Shown: piece by piece, positions 45,353 to 46,348 of the stretch | How the letters are laid out: each line of letters starts with the position of its first letter | How positions within the stretch are numbered: position 1 is the stretch's first letter | Assembly: GCA_902596365.1 (NCBI GenBank) | Contig: CACJTT010000009.1 | Location: 1-46,348 of the forward strand | DNA from: an uncultured Alphaproteobacteria bacterium | Lineage (GTDB): Bacteria > Pseudomonadota > Alphaproteobacteria > HIMB59 > GCA-002718135 | Reading direction: 5' to 3' | Length of the DNA: 46,348 nt | The notes under the pieces: model-generated | Database searches by the model: none | What the model saw: only the letters and a program-made list of their open reading frames with translations | Told to the model about the DNA's origin: nothing | Program-made: the position numbers and the translations under genes

Positions 45353-46348
45353 TAGGATTAAGCTCCATACCTGCTGGTGTAATGTTACGTGGAAGAGGCA
45401 CATATTGAGATTCACTATCAGCAGGAATAGCTCTTTTTGTCATACGATATAAACCAAATAAACCAAGTAAACCGTGAATTAATAATAAATAAACATGATA
45501 ACCGTTAGGGCCAGTTATGCTCATAATTCCAGAAACAAAAAGCGGGCCAAGAATAGATCCTATCCCTAAGAGTTTAGCAAAGGCAGAACTAGCAGCAACA
45601 ATTTCATTTTGCTCAAGAAAGTCATTAGTATGTGCAATTGCTAAAGAATACATTGGTAGAGACATGCAGGAATAAAGTGCAGTTAAAATAAAAAATAAAG
45701 TTAGAGAAATATAGGACGATACAACTATTAGAATACACAAACCAGATGCAGCAAAGGTAACACCTATTAAAATTAGCCTGCGATCAATTTTATCTGATAG
45801 ATAGCCAATAGGCCATTGTGAAAGCGCGCCAAAAGAAGTTATTATAACCATAAAGATAGAAACCTCTAAAACGCTCAATCCTTTCGCCGTTGCATAAACA
45901 GCTCCATACCCAAATACTGCACTGTGGGCCAGACCTACAGATAATGCCCCGACAAATCCCAAAGGAGAAATTGCATAAAACTCAGAAAGAGAAAAACTTT
46001 TTGTATCAGAGGTATTGGGTTGTTCAGTATTTGAGAGAAGTATAGGAAGTAAGGCAAATGATAATAAAATTGATACCAAGATAAACAAATCAACCTTAGC
46101 TGGATCACTTATATTTAAAAGTAATTGACCCAAGCCAACAAAAACAAAAGTGATGATCATATATACTGATAGTAATTTACCACGTGTCTGGTTTGTTGAT
46201 TTATCATTTAACCAACTCTCCATAATAATAAAAATTCCAGACAAACTTATCCCAGTAAAAATTCTAATTAAAAACCAAGAATAGGGATCAAGAAATATGG
46301 AGTGTAACAATATTGCAATTGATGCTAAAGATGCTAGAGCAGCAAAGA
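45327..46348 (-). CDS. MFS transporter (start beyond window edge)
   Basis: The frame stays open to the right window edge (FAALASLASIAILLHSIFL precedes the TTG at 46310), so the gene's 5' part is missing, likely the first two helices. About 340 residues are visible with ten membrane segments. Features are FTGISLSGIFIIMESWLNDKS, a loop with TRGKLLSVYMI and GYLSDKIDRRLILIG, the repeated MFS loop motif. The pattern resembles the YcaD/UMF-like MFS group of unknown substrate. The 3' end overlaps msrQ by 26 nt. Confidence 0.88.
   Translation of the reverse strand, partial: FAALASLASIAILLHSIFLDPYSWFLIRIFTGISLSGIFIIMESWLNDKSTNQTRGKLLSVYMIITFVFVGLGQLLLNISDPAKVDLFILVSILLSFALLPILLSNTEQPNTSDTKSFSLSEFYAISPLGFVGALSVGLAHSAVFGYGAVYATAKGLSVLEVSIFMVIITSFGALSQWPIGYLSDKIDRRLILIGVTFAASGLCILIVVSSYISLTLFFILTALYSCMSLPMYSLAIAHTNDFLEQNEIVAASSAFAKLLGIGSILGPLFVSGIMSITGPNGYHVYLLLIHGLLGLFGLYRMTKRAIPADSESQYVPLPRNITPAGMELNPITEPIEDK

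Overview
The window is a densely packed, AT-rich piece of a bacterial chromosome. It carries 51 protein genes, the first and last cut by the window edges. I see no rRNA, tRNA, CRISPR array, insertion sequence or phage gene. The gene content suggests a free-living, probably marine alphaproteobacterium with a streamlined genome. The grounds are a single-chain pyruvate carboxylase, a HemB of the aspartate-rich (Mg-type) class, a BMP-type nucleoside ABC operon, Irr/ICE-like palindromes, very short intergenic spaces, many 1-4 nt stop/start overlaps and several convergent genes whose 3' ends overlap. Lineage is inference; no marker gene here settles it.

Layout. 2-3358: pyruvate carboxylase (5' end missing). 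3361-4521: a small lipoprotein and, divergently, upp. 4630-9263: BMP-family nucleoside-type ABC operon (binding protein, double ATPase, two permeases) with a hairpin over the ATPase start codon. 9270-12496: an exported metallo-beta-lactamase-fold hydrolase and katG. 12572-18851: a seven-gene minus-strand housekeeping run, transcribed DUF2141 gene, cysS, thrS, hemB, hisI, ribA, DUF985 gene. 18880-22997: a folate cluster (pabB-, pabA- and pabC-like, folP, folB, folK), met head-on by a divergent TrpF-like gene (22974-23624). 23675-26262: a DUF1800/DUF1501 export-protein pair. 26289-29479: cdd, a purine nucleoside phosphorylase, deoA and an O-methyltransferase. 29575-30012: an Hsp20 gene behind a near-consensus sigma-32 promoter. 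30112-31412: an exported membrane-anchored protein coupled to a HupE/UreJ metal permease. 31587-39082: an apparent iron locus (MarR-like regulator, DUF4856 protein, fatty-acid-hydroxylase-family membrane protein, FbpA and FbpB on +; FbpC and an M48 protease on -). 39109-41931: adenosine deaminase facing a PfkB/adenosine kinase and an EamA exporter. 41950-43737: a YejA-type peptide-binding protein. 43826-45352: msrPQ. 45327-46348: a partial MFS transporter.

Two themes tie the window together. The first is nucleoside and base scavenging: BMP transporter, upp, cdd, purine nucleoside phosphorylase, deoA, adenosine deaminase and kinase, spread over five transcription units. The second is iron and redox: katG, msrPQ and the Fbp locus. 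The most interesting non-coding region is 31413-32146. It holds two nearly identical 15-bp palindromes (TTAGAA-N3-TTCTAA type), a 13-bp perfect inverted repeat just before the regulator gene, and a GC-rich leader hairpin before the DUF4856 gene. No gap between genes exceeds 300 bases.
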